Both the position numbers and the translations under genes were made by a program. This document shows positions 33,052-34,655 of a stretch of DNA of 34,655 bases, one piece after another. Position 1 is the stretch's first letter, and every line of letters starts with the position of its first letter. Source of the stretch: Myxococcales bacterium (GTDB taxonomy: Bacteria > Myxococcota_A > Polyangia > Polyangiales > Polyangiaceae). The notes under the pieces are model-generated. The model worked only from the letters and a program-made list of their open reading frames with translations. It was not told the DNA's origin and did not search any database. The stretch lies in contig JAHFDZ010000030.1 of assembly GCA_023248745.1 (NCBI GenBank), positions 1 to 34,655 of the forward strand. Direction: 5' to 3'.

Positions 33052-34655
33052 CTAAAGGAACCCGCTCGGTCCCAACGTCGACTCAACCGTTTGCCGCGAT
33101 CCAATGGGCCCGAACGTGAACGCATCAAGTTTCCCGTTACGCCACACCAAGAAGCTGTGCTTCGGATCTTCGATCGAGGCGTCGAGTCTCACAGCAACGC
33201 GTACGGGGCGTCCGTCCTTTGTCGCGAGCACCCTAAATGTAGCCCCACATTGCACAATTTCGTCGCCCTCGTGAAAGGGTAGTCGTGACGTACGAAAAAG
33301 CCCTTCGAATGGACCCTCAAGAAGCGTTCGACCGATGGGCTCGATCACGAACTCACGTTCAGCCGTACGCGTGAGTTGATGAGGTGCCTTTGCAGCCGAC
33401 AGCGTGGAGACGCACCCAAGCGAAGTGCGGTCACGCACCACCGAGATGATCGGCGCGTACATGAACACCATCGGGTCTGAGGTGATCATGAATGTTTGCG
33501 TCCCTGGACCGTGTCCGTGCTTGAGGGGAGCAGCTGCAGCCTCTGTTGCGCGCGACAATTGAGCCGTCGAAACCGTGCTCGCAAGCAAGGTCAGCGGAGC
33601 GAGCACAACATGAAGAAATGCGACAACAGCAACGCCGAAACGACGAAACGAGACGCCTAAGCTCTTTTCGGTCGCCTCAAAACCGCGAAGCACAATCGAC
33701 GCAAAGAGCACCGAGAACATGACGTTGGGGATAAGGAGCTGCCGCGCACCGGCCAAGGCACCCGAGCTGGCAACAATGATCGCAAGTGCGGCCGGCGCAA
33801 GCCATCGCAACGCCCCGCGCTCGCGCGTGTCCATGAACCGACGGCACGCAAAAAAAAACGCCGCCATGAGGATCGTCGCCACGATGCCAATCGCCGGTAC
33901 GGGTCCATTTGGAAATGCGATGAGCAACTCCGCAGGCAGCGTTGTGAATGCGTTGAAGAAGACGGCAGGGACGCGCGTCAATAGCGCGAGCGCAAACGGC
34001 AACGGAGCCGTGAGCGGCTCAATGTAACCATCACTGTTGCGAACGCCGCCATCGAAGGCCTTGTAAAGCGCAAGGTACCCGAGCGCCACGCAGGCAGGCC
34101 CGATCGCTCGCACGATGCGCGCACGCAAGCTGCCGTCTTCACCGTCGCCGGCGCGGCGAAACATCTCGTACGAAGTTACAAATATGGGTCCGGCGAGACC
34201 CGCTTCACTTGCGAGCAACGCGATCAAAAAAAGGCCGAACGCGATCGGAAGGCCCGGCTTCCAGTCGTCTTCGCGAAATCGAATGTAGCAAAGAAGGCCA
34301 AACACCGTTGGCACCGCGGCGACGATCAAGTGCCTCGCGGAGATCCATCCGAACGGCATGACATGCGCCGCACTGATCACAAAAATCAGCAGTGCGAGCG
34401 TCGCGGTCTTCGGCGGCAAGATGCGTCGAAAGAGCATCCCAACCCCCGCGCACAAGGCAACGTACCAGAGGCTCGAATGCAGGTGATAGCCGAGCGAGTG
34501 ATCACTAAAGAGCCGATTGTCCAGCGCGAAAAGCATGCCCGAGAGCGGCCGAATCAGGCGCAGCTTCAGGTCGGCGGCACACCACCAAGGCGCTTGACCA
34601 ACGGCGATGCAAGCCTTTCCGCTTACGGCATCTCCGGGGGCGAACTCATAGAGAT
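33052..34655 (-). CDS. Polytopic inner-membrane protein, 5' end cut by window edge
   Basis: The frame is open to the right edge, and the codons upstream of the ATG at 34536 (positions 34537-34653) also read as protein in the same frame, including a Leu-Arg-Leu-Ile-Arg-Pro-Leu-Ser motif. The gene therefore starts beyond the window. At least 534 residues are visible. There are about nine hydrophobic spans, with Tyr-His-Leu-His-Ser-Ser-Leu-Trp-Tyr near the visible start. A soluble C-terminal domain of about 170 residues follows and is rich in beta strands. Membrane proteins of this layout are seen among glycosyltransferase/O-antigen-processing types (PMT-like folds). No DxD or other catalytic motif was recognised, so the function stays open. 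It leads the minus-strand stretch. Confidence 0.65.
   Translation of the reverse strand, partial: LYEFAPGDAVSGKACIAVGQAPWWCAADLKLRLIRPLSGMLFALDNRLFSDHSLGYHLHSSLWYVALCAGVGMLFRRILPPKTATLALLIFVISAAHVMPFGWISARHLIVAAVPTVFGLLCYIRFREDDWKPGLPIAFGLFLIALLASEAGLAGPIFVTSYEMFRRAGDGEDGSLRARIVRAIGPACVALGYLALYKAFDGGVRNSDGYIEPLTAPLPFALALLTRVPAVFFNAFTTLPAELLIAFPNGPVPAIGIVATILMAAFFFACRRFMDTRERGALRWLAPAALAIIVASSGALAGARQLLIPNVMFSVLFASIVLRGFEATEKSLGVSFRRFGVAVVAFLHVVLAPLTLLASTVSTAQLSRATEAAAAPLKHGHGPGTQTFMITSDPMVFMYAPIISVVRDRTSLGCVSTLSAAKAPHQLTRTAEREFVIEPIGRTLLEGPFEGLFRTSRLPFHEGDEIVQCGATFRVLATKDGRPVRVAVRLDASIEDPKHSFLVWRNGKLDAFTFGPIGSRQTVESTLGPSGFL

Overview
The window reads as chromosomal DNA of a Gram-negative bacterium. 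A member of the Myxococcota, probably Polyangia-like, fits best. This is inferred from the very high share of Cys-anchored lipoproteins, a C-terminal Cys/transmembrane/Arg tail resembling the MYXO-CTERM sorting signal, DUF2252 and HDOD-GAF proteins, an ECF sigma factor coupled to envelope genes, and large proteins of unknown function. GC looks to be in the high fifties percent by eye, lower than in many myxobacteria. No rRNA, tRNA, CRISPR array, insertion sequence or phage gene was seen. Both window edges cut through large membrane-protein genes.

Layout. 1-3.6 kb: the end of a large membrane protein (+) faces an HDOD-GAF signalling protein (-), with a 10-bp-stem hairpin between them. 3.7-8.4 kb: a membrane acyltransferase and an 88-residue LysR-type DNA-binding domain with no effector domain (both -). 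Divergent from these are methionine aminopeptidase, an AraC-family regulator and dTDP-glucose 4,6-dehydratase (+). 8.4-12.7 kb: a DUF2252 protein, two small exported proteins, a hotdog-fold protein, and a glutathione-transferase/aldose-epimerase pair. 12.9-14.2 kb: a lysyl oxidase-family protein with an export signal and an N-terminal carboxypeptidase-regulatory-like domain. 14.2-17.9 kb: a GNAT acetyltransferase (-), then UppP and a tightly packed set of exported barrel-like protein, ECF sigma factor and single-span membrane protein (+), joined by 4-bp start/stop overlaps. 18.0-22.5 kb: a von Willebrand A-like surface protein, a membrane-anchored ferritin-like protein and soluble transhydrogenase SthA (+).

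22.5-34.7 kb: everything is on the minus strand, and most products are predicted lipoproteins or exported enzymes. In transcription order they are a polytopic membrane protein (cut by the edge), an LPLC-type phosphoesterase overlapping a di-haem cytochrome c peroxidase, a predicted propeller-like lipoprotein 4 bp from a lipoprotein GH13 glucan-active enzyme, a PRMT-like methyltransferase, a pectinacetylesterase-family lipoprotein, an FkbM methyltransferase and a leucine-rich-repeat lipoprotein. Together they suggest work on phosphoesters, glucans and esters outside the inner membrane, plus haem peroxidase chemistry. Whether they form one system cannot be shown from sequence alone.

The most unusual items are the lysyl oxidase with its predicted quinone-cofactor residues intact, the orphan LysR DNA-binding domain, the four-membrane-helix/ferritin-like fusion style of the 19.8-kb gene, the bacterial PRMT-like enzyme with a PRMT-spaced double-Glu motif, the UppP-linked ECF sigma unit, and two clear dyad-symmetric sites upstream of genes.
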